From: Lates calcarifer
Lineage: Eukaryota > Chordata > Actinopteri > Centropomidae
Assembly: GCF_001640805.2 (NCBI RefSeq)
Contig: NC_066852.1
Span: 11,231,194 to 11,295,193 of the forward strand
Reading direction: 5' to 3'
DNA: 64,000 nt
Every line of letters begins with the position of its first letter. The stretch's first letter is position 1. The notes under the pieces were generated by a model. The model had not been told where the DNA came from. It saw only the letters and a program-made list of their open reading frames with translations, and made no database searches. A program made the translations under genes and the position numbers. Positions 24,714-37,459 of this stretch are shown here, piece after piece.

Positions 24714-25165
24714 TAGTTAAACATAAAACAACTGGACACACAATACACAATATTACATAAATAAGTGGTGTGGTTTGTGTACAGACATGTCATGTGAGAC
24801 GAGAATTCACATCTCTCTTCCGCTTTAGCTTTTTTTTTTTTTTTTTTAAAGAAAAAGTTAAATTTGCCGAATTAATCATTCATCTCCCTGCTTTTATGTC
24901 AGTGGGGGAAAGTGCGATGATCCGCAGACACAAAACTCCTCTCCTGAATTCAGTTTAAATCAAACCGAACTTGAGCGCCTCTGACTCTGAAGATCTCAGT
25001 TTAGGAGGAGTTTATGACTCCTGTAGCTCTCCCAGGACCTTTACCCAAAACGTTTTGTACAGCGTGAGAGTTAGGCTGAGGCGGTGGTAGCAAATTCACT
25101 GGGACCTGCGGAGACTTTTGTCGTGCAAAGTTCGGTCTCCTGGTCAAGTGAACACTTTGTGGGAA
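24714..25165 (+). promoter_or_regulatory. Proximal 5' region and 5' UTR of the androgen receptor gene
   Basis: This stretch lies directly upstream of the AR start codon. An in-frame TAG at 25088-25090 shows that the reading frame cannot extend far upstream in this exon. No clear TATA box is visible near a plausible start. The transcription start cannot be placed from sequence alone. Confidence 0.4.
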
Positions 25166-26328
25166 ATGAGCCAAACTAACCGACAGTTATCTTATGACAA
25201 AATCTGGCCAGCGGGGGAGAAATTAACGACAGGCGACGCTATGAGCGCTCCCAGCATGTCGCTGAAAACTGAGGAAAGTCGGTTTTATTTCACCAGAAAT
25301 CCAACAGGAACCGGTGCTTGCAGGCTTAAAGAACCAGACAGTGCAGACGTAAACGTTTATGGACCCGGGCACATTAATCTGCAAACCTGTGCCATGGAAA
25401 AACACTGCTGTCAAACAGCTGCTGCTCCTCAGGAGTTGGTAAACGCTGGCTGCCGTGTGGGCGACAACCCCTCTTTTTCCGCCTGCGCCACAATCTCAGA
25501 AACCGCCCGGGAGCTCTGCAAAGCTGTGTCCGTTTCCCTGGGTCTGGCCATGGAGTCCAACGACACGAGCGAGGTGGACGTCGCTCTCCCCCCGTGTGCC
25601 GCGAGTGACCATATACGCGGGGAGAATCTATTTGGAGTCGGAGCGGTGCCTCTGAACTGTCCCGGAGCCCAGGCTGCCGGTGCAGAGTACAGGTGCCCCG
25701 ACAGAGGTGACCGGCCCCTGCACGGCCAGAAGCAACTGGTGGAAGTGTTCAAAAGTTCAGATCAAGCTGCGCCCCTGCACCACTTCACCTCCACTCGGAC
25801 ATCTGTGGATGAGCAAAACTTCACACTGTGCGAGGCTGATGACATAACTTCAAAAGAGATAGACGAGCTGGACACGGCGCGCGCTGCCTCTTGCCCTTAT
25901 GCCCCATCCGCACCAGGCAGCCTGGCACGCTCTGGCCACACGACTGCGGAGAGGCCGTGCCGGGTCTACAAACCCCCAGGCGGGACGATGGACTCCGTGG
26001 AAGCCGTGGAGAGCAAGTTCGGTGGTTATCGGCCAGAACAATACGGCGTCAAAGTCAAATGTGAGGACAGCGAATCTGCCGGGCCGCCGTGGGCCGGTAA
26101 TTACACTTTTAATGAGAGGTACAACTCTCAGGTTTGGGGCTCGAGGCACTGCGTGAATGCGCAAGGTGCGGGAGCCAACGCCGCGTTCATATGTAATCCA
26201 TACGAGAGGAGCGTCATGCGGTCTGAAGAGTGGTACCCCGGCGGGATGCTGAGGCCGTCCTATCCCAGCTCCAGCTACATGAAGACTGAAGTCGGCGAAT
26301 GGCTGGATGCCACTTACAACGACACGAG
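25166..26328 (+). CDS. ar: ar exon 1: N-terminal transactivation domain
   Basis: Encodes residues 1-387 and two bases of codon 388. The ATG at 25166 has a purine at -3 and is the first ATG after the in-frame TAG at 25088. Visible conserved blocks are [15 protein letters not shown] (113-127, the family's CHIP-binding block), VKCE (297-300) and MKTE (372-375), which match the positions of the two SUMO-acceptor motifs in human AR, and EWYPGGML (355-362). There is no glutamine tract and no FxxLF motif. The segment is far richer in G and C than its surroundings. The donor is GAG|GTAAAT. Confidence 0.96.
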
Positions 26329-26882
26329 GTAAATAATCATAATAATAACAATAATACTAACAGGGGGAAAAATATATTCCAAAAAATAAAAAAAATAAAA
26401 TAAATACTCTCTGAGCCTAATTTAATGCTGCGACTGTCAAATCTGACCACAGTCTGACCTTAAATTAACCCCAGACATTAGTGCTGAGAGTCTGCCTTGT
26501 ACCCTGTCAGTGGAGTTTCTCCCTCATTAGGGCAGCGATAGCAACAAAATGCAACACTTCATCATAATAATATACTAATCTTCATCTCAGGAATAGATGT
26601 ACACTGTTGCCCATAAAGTTGGAATAAAATATGTTTTACCTCTTCTCATGAAATGATTGTGACAATGTGATTTATTCTTGCTAGATTTCTCAAAACAAAA
26701 TTGTAACTGGGATTCAGTATGTTCACTGGTCAAAGGTGATTACTGACGTATAAATAGATATAAAAGGAGGAATGTGTCTGAAAAAATTATTCCAACTTTA
26801 TGGGCAACAGTGTATGATATTACCATACACTTTGTTTTCTTACAGAAAGTTGTTTAAACTGAAGAAATCATTAAACTGCACA

Positions 26883-26919
<37 letters not shown>

Positions 26920-29900
26920 ACAGCAGCTGGCAAAAGTGTATTTTTGCTCTCAGTAAATGTGTTGGGAAGCATTTAGCTCATCAAACTGAGGATGTGATGC
27001 ATTTTAAAAAGGCGGAGGAATATATTTGGCTGCATCCTTGACATTTTCGGACCCACGTGCAAACCAGAGCTGATTCCATGTTTTTCTGTTTAAATTGTTA
27101 CAAAGTTTTAAAATGATGTTTCTCCAGACTAGAGTGGAAACAACCCTAGTTAATATGCATTTTCCACTGAATGTGTTTATTTGATTTGAGGACTTTTCCT
27201 ATTATAAAAAGATATTTTTAATGAACGTTAACAATGGAAAAAAGAAAGAAAGAAAGAGGAAAAAAGACAGAATAAAGTAATAATATCTGTAATATTTGCT
27301 CTGTTCAAACACAAAACTCTTCTTTTCTTGTTGTAGCATAATACAGATTATTATCTTTCTTGTCTGGTCTCCTTCATCAAACATAACAAATGCTGTTTTG
27401 TCTGGGACACCTGCTTACTATTTCTGAAAAGCTCCACAGCTCTTGCTAAATGCACCCACTGGAAAAATATGTCTCACCAAAAAGTGTATTTTCTCTGCTC
27501 ATTTGTGGCTTTTCTTTGAGTATAAATATAATTTCATTGAAAGAGAATATTATCACTAAATCATTTGGATTCATTTCATAAACAGGTCAGATGTGATTAC
27601 TCAGGGTACACACAGAATTAAATTACTACAAAGAAATGTTTAACTGTTTTTTTAAGTGGAGGAGTGTTAATAGCTTGGTGACAATTTTATGTTAGTTGAT
27701 GATTTTATAAATCTTTCCAAAGGTTCCACGTGTATTTTCAGTGTCAGTCATAAATTTACAAATTAAAGGAAAAACCAACATAAAGTGTCTCAGTCAGATG
27801 ATCGGCCAACATGAGCTGCCAGAACAGCTTCAGTGTGTCTTGGCATTGATTGTACAAGTCTCTGAACTCCACTGGAGGGAAGGAACACCGTCCTCCCAAA
27901 AGATATTCCCTCATTTGATGTTTTGATGATGGTGGTGGAGAGCACGGTTCAACACATTGGTCCAAAATCTCCCATAAGTGTTCCAACTGGGTTGAGATCT
28001 GGTGATTGCAAAGGCCATAGCATACGATCCTCATCATTTTCATACTCATCAAACATGTCAGTGACCCCTTGTGCACTGTGGATGGGGGCATTGTCATCCT
28101 GGAGGATTAGGATAGAAATGTAGGATAAAGGTGATCAGTCAGAGCAACTGTATTTGCAGTGACCCCTCCCTCTAGGTGGACAAGTGGCTGTCAGATTCCC
28201 ACACTGCTGCGGGGTCAAGCATTAAGGCCTGTACTGGCGTACGCCAGACACACTCCCACTTGTCGAGAATATTTTTGTAATGAGGGGTTTATGTGCTGCA
28301 ACCCTACTATAACATCCCCCTCTACCTAACTGTCGACGGACTGTTCATGCTTACACAGTCTGATCGCTGACATTCTCAGTCAGTTTAATCTTCTGTCTCC
28401 TTTTGTGTCGCACTAATGCTTGAGCATCACAGTCAGTCAAATGTGTGCTGTCAACTACAATATCAGACCCTGTTTACTGATGTTTTTCACGTAGATCTAA
28501 ATGCAGATGTCACTTTAGTCGCTCTTCCTATTGAAACAGCAGCCAGTTTAGCAGTCTTTGTGACTGAAGCTCCTGCTCCAGCAATGAACCGTCGTTCAAA
28601 GTCACTTAGATCTTTTTGTCTTGGTATCTTTATAGAAAATCAGAATCAGCTGGACCAGCTCAGCTTTTTTATACATGCAGCAGAGCACGGCTGAATGATA
28701 ATTTCGCAGTTTGAAGTTTGACCTGCAGGAACACAAAGGACCCAGATTGGACGTGTTGACTGACGCTGCCAAGGTACCATGAGTACACCACACCGAGGTG
28801 TCAAGCAGCTGACTGTGATTTTTCTGGGCTGGTGAATGACTGAGAGCACTGTCTGACACCAGTGTCTCCGGCTGTTAGTGTGCAGTAAACTAAGACCCTG
28901 CATAACCGTGTATATACAGTGAATCACTAAACCAGATAGAGGAATGTGGAGGAAGCAGAAATCAGTGGGGTTCTTAAAAGTGAGGACAGTGGAAGCAGCT
29001 GCAGAGTCTCACGAGGAGCTGGCCTTTTTCCCGTCTCCCTGCTGAGAGGAGGCATGGCAGTGTGGTCTGCCTGACCCACCAAGCTGTAATCTAACTTAAT
29101 TTGCACTGAATCTTGTTTGTATTTTTTTTATTTATTTATTTGCCTTAATTAAATAATTTGACTGTAGAGAGCAACTTGCAACACAGAGAAAGAAAGGTCT
29201 GTGATCTGTGACAAAGGTCCTCAGCCAGACCCCAGACCGGTTTCAGGCGGGTTCTATGGTATGCAGTTTAGACTTGCAGCTCAGTAGGATGTCCACAAGT
29301 GCATAAGCACAAGGACCTTGGAGTGCTGTGAGATTCAGCTCTCCTCTTCCTTATCACGTCAAGTCCTGCAGCCTGTTCCAAAAGGCAGGTTTACCTTATT
29401 ATCTGAACAGCGTTGTTGAGTAAAACCCAGAGCAAGTCTAATTGATGTGGCTGTGCTCCAGATTTGAGTTTTACTCTGAAAAATTATCCAGAAAGTTACC
29501 CCCAGTCTGAGATCATCCCATCTGCAATGTGTATTTACATATCAAACAGCTGCTTTGATTTTGTTCCACATTTTTTCATTGAAAGTGTCTTTTACCTGAT
29601 TTAGACATGACTCATCACTCTACTCACCAAAATGCATGATGGTTACAGCATTATGCTGCTACAAGGGCAGAGAGACTTTGAAGGGAATGAATGGAATAGT
29701 AACACTTACAGGCAACTGAAAATCAGAGCATGCTTCAGTTTGAAAAGTAGCCTATATGATCTTGTAAGAAGACAACACTAACCTGCATTTAGGCAGTTGT
29801 GTTTTGAAATGCTGTTGTTAGAGGCCTAATCAGAAAAATCAGTTGAAACAGGGATTATCATATAAAGACTGAAGCTACAATTAGGTTTTATGCGGGGAAA

Positions 29901-32900
29901 GAATTTGTGCCTCATTGTTATTTGCTGAAAAAACACAGTGTCGTAGATGGATATTTATGTTGTCGTTTCACCTGGTGTAAATGTGTGGAATATATACATT
30001 CTACACCATATTCACTGCAGAGTATAGTGCCATCTCAGAAAACTTGAATATGCTTTTTATGTCTTTGACACAACTGGTAGTTGAAGTTGCAATACAGGTC
30101 TGTCACCCATATGTGCGACCATCATCAAAACATGTTATAAGTTAAAAAAACGCTTTTAAAGTGTTGATTGTATGCTCTTTTTTAAAATCACCAAATTGTT
30201 ATGCTCTGCTTTGATCGCCTTGGTGGCACAGGCTGTACTGCAGCATTTTATCATAATTGTCACACAAACAAGCAGAAATGATGAATAACAACCCAAACAA
30301 GGGCTGTAGGAAAGAGCACAGTTAGGTGCAGAATTTGGACTTCATCTGCGTGTAGAGAGAAGTGAGTACCCACAGTGGGGTGGGAGCAAAGCATTTACAT
30401 ATAATGTCACGTGTAATTGTTAAAACAGTGAATACAAACTGCAGCAAGAAATGTACAGTAGTAGGAATTCAGTGATAATATTTGTGCTTACAATATGGGA
30501 TCTGGCCACAATCCCACACTGTACGTGGGCCAAAATACATCATGCTTAGCCGCCCTGTATTCCTCTGACCGAGGAGGAACTGCGTGCCATTACCTTACAA
30601 ATGAGTGAAAACAGATGTCTGTTAAACTACTTAGCTCTAACAAAACAATACTGTAAACACAGGTTTCCAGGCTCATTTTTTTATGAATGTGTATTTGTTT
30701 AGTTAATGTTACAGAGTGAAATGAGGCAAATATGTAACAAGCTGAAACAACTCTGCATGGAATCATCGAAGTGGCCCATTGTTCATCATCGAAAAGTACT
30801 GTCAGCGCACCACAGCACACTGAACATAGGTGGTCTATATTCAGTGTGCTGTGGTGCACTAACAAGAGGTGGGAAAAATCCTGATCCTCTGCTCTATCAG
30901 TCTAACAATACTGGTTGTGGCTTTCATTGTTTTTTGCTGATCTTTGCAGCTAGAAAACATTAGAAAACTAAAGATCACCCCGTTTTTGTCAATTATAAAA
31001 TTGTGTTCATGTTTTACACAAACCAATCAGAGAGTATCATACAATTCCAATGTGTAGGTCAGTGAATATATGTGGTCCTGCTAGGTACTTTATTTGTTAT
31101 GATTTATGTTTTTGTGTTCCAATAATTCCTCCTTAAAATATGTACATGTAGATGATACATGTAGTGTCTCTCACACCTAAAGGGTGTGAGGAAACACGAA
31201 AAGGATCATGATTTATGGCAAAATTATTTGACCAAATCATCTGCTACACTATAGTGTATTCTAATCTCATAATATAAAAGAAAGAATAGCTAGTGTTTAA
31301 GGCAGTATGTTAAAAGATCTTTCAACCACACAAGTTGGAAAGTAAAGTAAGAAGGACTGTTTATATCCTCAAACCCTGACAGAGAATGAAATATCACATT
31401 TAAAAGAGTACTAAAGGTAACATAAAAAACCAGATCAGATGTGATCCATCTGTTAAGCTTTACTCTGAAAATTACACCAGTATCTTTCATCTTGGTATGC
31501 TTGTAAATTGAGGAACTTCCAGGCCACAGCAATGGTTAGCCTTAGATACAGCAAATAAAATAACACACTTGACAAACTTGCTGCACTATGGAGCTAATAA
31601 CAACAGATGACTAATGTCAGAATTAAAAGTTTGGTCACCCAGAACTGAAAAATTAAAAAAACAGAAAATAAAGTTAATGCAAACATTGCAACTCTCTGTC
31701 TATGCAAAGGCAGTGTTGGAATAAGCTGTGTTACTACACTGTACTGCAGGAAATACTTCTTTATATTGCAGAATAAGAAAAAACTAACAAAGAAAGACAG
31801 ACTGGTTGGTCAGGGTTTCATCTTACAGCAACATAATAAAAGAATCAGACTTAAACCCCATCGAGTCGGTTTGGGATGAGCTGGACAGAGGGTGAAAGCA
31901 AAGCAACCTGCAAGGGAAACACATTTGAGAGAACTTCTGCAACTGTGTTAGGATAAACTTTCCAAATAATGCTTCGTTTCCACCGGAGAGATTCCACAAT
32001 TCTTTGTTTGTAAATTTCCAAAATGTTTATTTGTTATATGCTTTAATTTCCGAAACAGTGAGACATTACATTTTTAAAATTTAAATGTTTATATAACAAC
32101 TGTAATAATTGGGACAATTGCTTAGGCCTTTACAAAATATGAATAATACTGAATGATCTTTTTACCCCCTATAAGTCAATTATAACACTATAATCTTTTT
32201 ATTCTAAAAGTCACCAACCACCATGCTGTAAACTTGTTTAAAAAAAGTTTTATCATCATTGTTTTATCAGTAATAAACTTTAGGATATAAACAATTATGA
32301 GTGATGAGAAGTACAGTTTTAGTCAGGTGGGTCGAACAACTATCTCTTTACACTTGCAAATATAACCAGTCCAGTGGTCTGTGTATTCTGTGTTAGTTGT
32401 GGGTATTATTAGCAGTTGCCTTTGTTGATCTGTGCCCTCAGAGCGTTGGCATGCCGATCCTGACATGCATATTTTTCACATTTATTGCTGATGTTTCCCA
32501 GACGGCATAAGAATTCTCTGTCACTGTTCATTCACCTCAGCTCTCTTAGTTTAAACTGCCATGTCATTTTAATCACAGCCTTGGCTGGACTTCAGTCTGA
32601 GGTCTATAGAAGGTAATTACTGGTTTCATAGCTTACCAGTGTGTATGAAATATGAGTAAATCTGAAACCGGGGAATAACTGAGGCCTTGCACTTAGCACT
32701 GAAGTAGTTCAAGACCAGATGTACAGGATGATTAGCTTAGATTTTGTCCGTTTCCTTGTCCTTATGCCCTTTGTCACCTAAAATCAATCAGGACACAGTG
32801 CAGGTTCATCTTCACCCTCATCTCTTTTACGGCAAATCTTGATATCTAGGTTGTACGTCACTGAGGCAACGTTGTGTCTGAGCCTTTTCCAGTCTCTTGG

Positions 32901-35900
32901 TGTTCAAGGCTGTAGCTGGGCGCCCGACTTGCCCCCCACCCCCACCCCCAACACCACTGTCAGTTGTGGTGCTGGCTCTCAAATCTTTCCCACACCGCCC
33001 TCCTTAAATCACACTGTTAGAGGCTGCAGCATGGTTCTGGGGAGTGAACATTAACTGCTTTGCGGTTACAGTTTGGACAGGAGTAAAAAGCAATTATGGA
33101 CTTGTTCTTCGGTGGCATATGAGTTCAAGTTTAGACTTTATTTGTTCCAATGACCTGTTAGTTTCACAAAATGTTAAAGTTAATAAATACAAAATGTAAA
33201 AAACAAAAGTAAAAAAACTAAAAAAACTTGATATATCATAAAATATATAAATATGCAGCACTAACTATTAAATGTCAGTATAAGCAACTTATTTGATTAC
33301 ACAGTGTGTCCTGATAGCTATTCATAGTCTATAAATGTCCGGCTTAATCTGTTTGACTGCAGGTATGAGGCTGGCAGAGAGCACATGTTCCCCATGGAGT
33401 TCTTCTTCCCACCACAGAGGATGTGCCTGATCTGTTCAGACGAAGCATCTGGCTGCCATTACGGTGCACTCACCTGTGGCAGCTGTAAGGTTTTCTTCAA
33501 AAGAGCTGCAGAAGGTAAAAAAAAACCAAACAAACTCTGAGTTAGCCCCCATCCCCCCCCCCCCCCCCCCCACGTTGCTCCTTTGAGCTCATGTACCCTC
33601 GCTGTTTGGTTAAGATCTTCAGTGCCAGTATTCAGCAGTTAAACCTGTTCTCTTTTATTTCATTTGGAATGATATGCACATTGTTTTATATTTTCAGTCT
33701 CTCAGGTAACCTGTTGGTTTCTCTCTCCATGTAGGCAAACAGAAATACCTGTGTGCAAGCAAAAACGACTGCACTATTGATAAGCTAAGGAGGAAGAATT
33801 GTCCATCTTGTCGGCTGAAGAAGTGTTTTGAAGCTGGAATGACTCTCGGAGGTAGGACGGACTCACAGACTAAAATCTGTTTGTAAAAGAAACAATTATT
33901 ATTCATTTATTAGAGCATTATTAACAACTATCTGTTATTTTAGTAATACCTGGTATCATCAGGTACATTTCACTTCAGACACAGTATGTGTGAGGTATGA
34001 ATAAGCATTACAATATATACATTTGTGCAATATGGACTATGATCTACACTATATCCTTTGTGAACAAAGCACACAACAGAGAAAGTGAAGTCCTAAAAGT
34101 GAAACTATTAATGGCTTCCCCAAGACCAAGTGCTTTATTCTCCACACTGCACATCTTAGCTGGCTCTCTTCAATTGCAGCATCATCACAATAGGGGATGT
34201 TACTGATAATCAAGCCCCTGACTGAGCTGCCATGCAATTTAGACCTCTTCCATTCACTTCTCCTTACTGTCACCCAGACCTGTTCGTCATATTAGGCTGT
34301 AGAGATTGACATGTAGTGGACTAATTTTAGTCTTGTGTTCAATTTTCACTCTCTTCCATTTTCTCATTCTGTTAACGGTGAAAATTGTGCTGGGAGCACA
34401 AAGCTGACATGAGACATGTGAATTAAAGCAGCAGACATGCTGGTAATTTCGCCACCAGTCACTGACAAACCCATGGAGGGAAAATGCGATCTAATGCTGT
34501 GACTGTCAGTAAAAAGGCACACCTTTTCTAGTTGTGGCTAAGAAAGATCCTTTCACTTATGTTCTCATCATGGACATGTAATTCACTCGCGGCATTTCAC
34601 AGGAAAATTTATGACAATAATTTGTAGCAGTGGTGGTAGAAATATTATACATTCGGTCTTATTATCCCAGAGGATTTTCACTCTTATTACCTAAAAGTCA
34701 AAAACTACTGAGAGAAAAGGAGAGTTCTGATTTGATTAGTGGGATTTCGCTTAATGTATTACAAAATTACAAATGTATTGGCAGTAATCACTGTAATTTT
34801 TTTCATTTGGAATAGTTTAAAAGGTCTGAAGAGAGGCAATGACATCTCTGAATCATGCTTTTGTTGAGTTAAGCATTTGTTTAAGATTGGGAAGCATAGC
34901 TGTTCTAAATTGCCTGAAAGTTTCATCTTTTACCATTTGAATTCCATATTCCAGGAAATTTAATTATATCCTCAAATGAGCAGAGGGGGTTACCTGCTGC
35001 CAAACAATGCCAGTAGTCTCATTTTGCAGTAACCTGAAGTAAGATCACTGCGCATCTGCGCTTAGGCTGTTTATGTGGAAATCCAAATACACTTCATAGA
35101 TTTTGGCATTCTGTCCATCATACTAAAAAACAGCCGAGGACCCCTGCGCCCAGCTGTATTGAACCTGGACGCTGTTTTCATGAAGCTTCCAGAACAAATT
35201 GTCTCTAACACAGTGTGTGTTCACTTTGACATGAGACATGTGCCAAGAGCCACATCAGCTACCGTTACACTACCAGAGAGTGAGTTTTTTAAGTTAATGA
35301 TTTACACAAGCTGCCATTCCCCTCCAACTTATTAAGAGAGGAAAGGCAATGAGAGGGTGAAGGATTGTTCTGGTACCATTCCCACTGCCAAAAGTTTGTT
35401 TCATGAAATGATTATTATTTTTGAATTGGTTTTTAAACTCTTTTGTGATAAGCAGGATTTATCAGAAATAAAGTCATGGCAGTTACGCTGCAACTTACTC
35501 TCATGGTAGAGTAGATGTTTAGGCATTAGTATATCACTTTTGATTAACTGTCTGTCCATCTTAACATAGAAGCGGCACTGTTCCCTGCAGAGTGTCCTCC
35601 TTTGCCCTGAGGTCTTGTTCCGGTTTTTGTAGTGCTCAAAGAAGCAACTGCTGCTGCAGTGTGAAGGAGTGATGACTGAGGACTACTGAGGTCCTCCTGA
35701 ATCACTCAGTGCTCACATTCTGCCTTCTAGCGCTTTGCATTACATCTGAGTCATAACAAGATAATAACAGGGTAATGATATGATATGACAGTGGTAGAAA
35801 CAAAAAACAACCTTTAATCAATGAAACTTTTAGAACTGACTAGTGGTATTAATTTTCCATGTCTTTGGCCACACACACAGTAAAGGCCATACACTCCACC

Positions 35901-37422
35901 TCATAATTACTTAAGGTCTCTGAATCGATGACTTAGAAAGAAGTAGTCTTTTCTTTTGACCTCTCTACTTTGATTCAGCTTAATTTCCATCAATCATGTT
36001 TTACAAACTCAGCAACTTCCAGTACATTTGTCTGTCAGCTGAGCTTAAATCAACCGTTTTTACTCACCTGATTCTCTGGTAGAGACTTTTAATTAGTCAT
36101 GTCTGTAAATGGAGGAGCACAAATCTAACTGCAATTCATCAGCGGCTGGAGGAGCTGATGCTACTCTATAAGTCAGATGTAAAAGCTGCTACTTCTCCAA
36201 TTTTATCTCAGAAAACTCGTCTAACCCTAGAACCCTGTTCAGCTATTGACCATCTCATTGCTGCCCCTAAACCTGTTCATTTAATTAAGAGTGAGTTCAT
36301 CTTCCCCATGTCATATCAAATGTGAGTTTGTCTCATCATACTCAATAACAAATATAAACAGTCCTTGTGTTTTTAGTAATTATCTACTTTGAGAAATTCC
36401 ACTCTGGTTGTTAGTCTGGACATAGCGCAGAGACAGCTTTACTTCCTGTCATAAATGACGTCCACTTAGTAGCTGACGCTGGTCTTTGCTCCATCTTAAT
36501 TCTGCTCAACCTGACAGCTGCATTTTAAATTATATTTCATATTAACCTACCTGGTCCACTTTGTAATTACATCAGAATCAGCAGCTTGGCTCTTGAGTGG
36601 TTCAAATTTGATCTCTCAGTTCTCAACAACACGATCTTCTTCAGTGAGATTGTCCTGTGATGCACCTCAAGGGTCAGTTCTGGGATGATGTAGCAGCTCG
36701 GCTTTGAACTGGAACTATGAGAAGAGAACACATACTGTTAGCATCCCCTCACTGGCTTCCCATTGCCTTTAGAACAATTTTTAAGTTTTATTAAATGGAG
36801 CTGTAAATGGTTTTGTTCCCAGCTACATCTCTGACCTTTTGGTTCCTTATAGTCAAGGATGCACTCCATGGCAGAAAAAGCTCTTCACATAATTCTTAAG
36901 CCCAAGTGTTATGTGTACCTTTTGCACTTTCACACACATTAAGCACAAACTAAGATAAGAAAAGTAGTATATTTATTATTAGTAGTAGTAGCAGTAGTAT
37001 TAGTAGTAGTAGAATTAATGCCGCCCCCAGAGAATAAGTAATCATGTCCAGACAACTTCTTTTGTCCAACCAACAGTCCAAAACTCAAAGTTTACAGTGA
37101 TATAGAACAAAAACAATGTCACACTGCTAATTTGTTTTCTATTGATTAAGTAAACAATCATTTTAGCTTTAGCATGATAAATAGGCTGTTAGTAATCAGT
37201 CGAGATGAGGAACAATGTTAGTGTAAAATCTTCTCAGTGCAGGTAATATTAAGGGGGTATCTTGATGACAGAAGGCATTAGTGAGGTAACACAGTAATGT
37301 GTTATCAGTAATGAGGTAATATGAAGTCATTATTTTAATTACCAGCGAATAATACTGAAATTCTTCCTCTTCGCTCCTGTCAAAATTCAGCTCTCTCCCT
37401 TTGTCGGACTGTCAGATACAGT

Positions 37423-37459
<37 letters not shown>

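Noticed and set aside
24418..24750. 110-codon minus frame
   Set aside because: Its N-terminal serine-leucine run is the AC/AG microsatellite in translation; the rest has no domain.
25118..25165. Extension of the AR frame upstream to 25118
   Set aside because: The codon at 25118 is TTG, not ATG. The first ATG in this frame after the in-frame TAG at 25088 is 25166, with a purine at -3.
26772..27041. 89-codon plus frame with poly-lysine
   Set aside because: It translates a 30-nt A-run and MITE sequence.
27756..28097. 113-codon minus frame as an active transposase
   Set aside because: Only the C-terminal third of a Tc1 transposase is present and its conserved SPDLNP block is destroyed.
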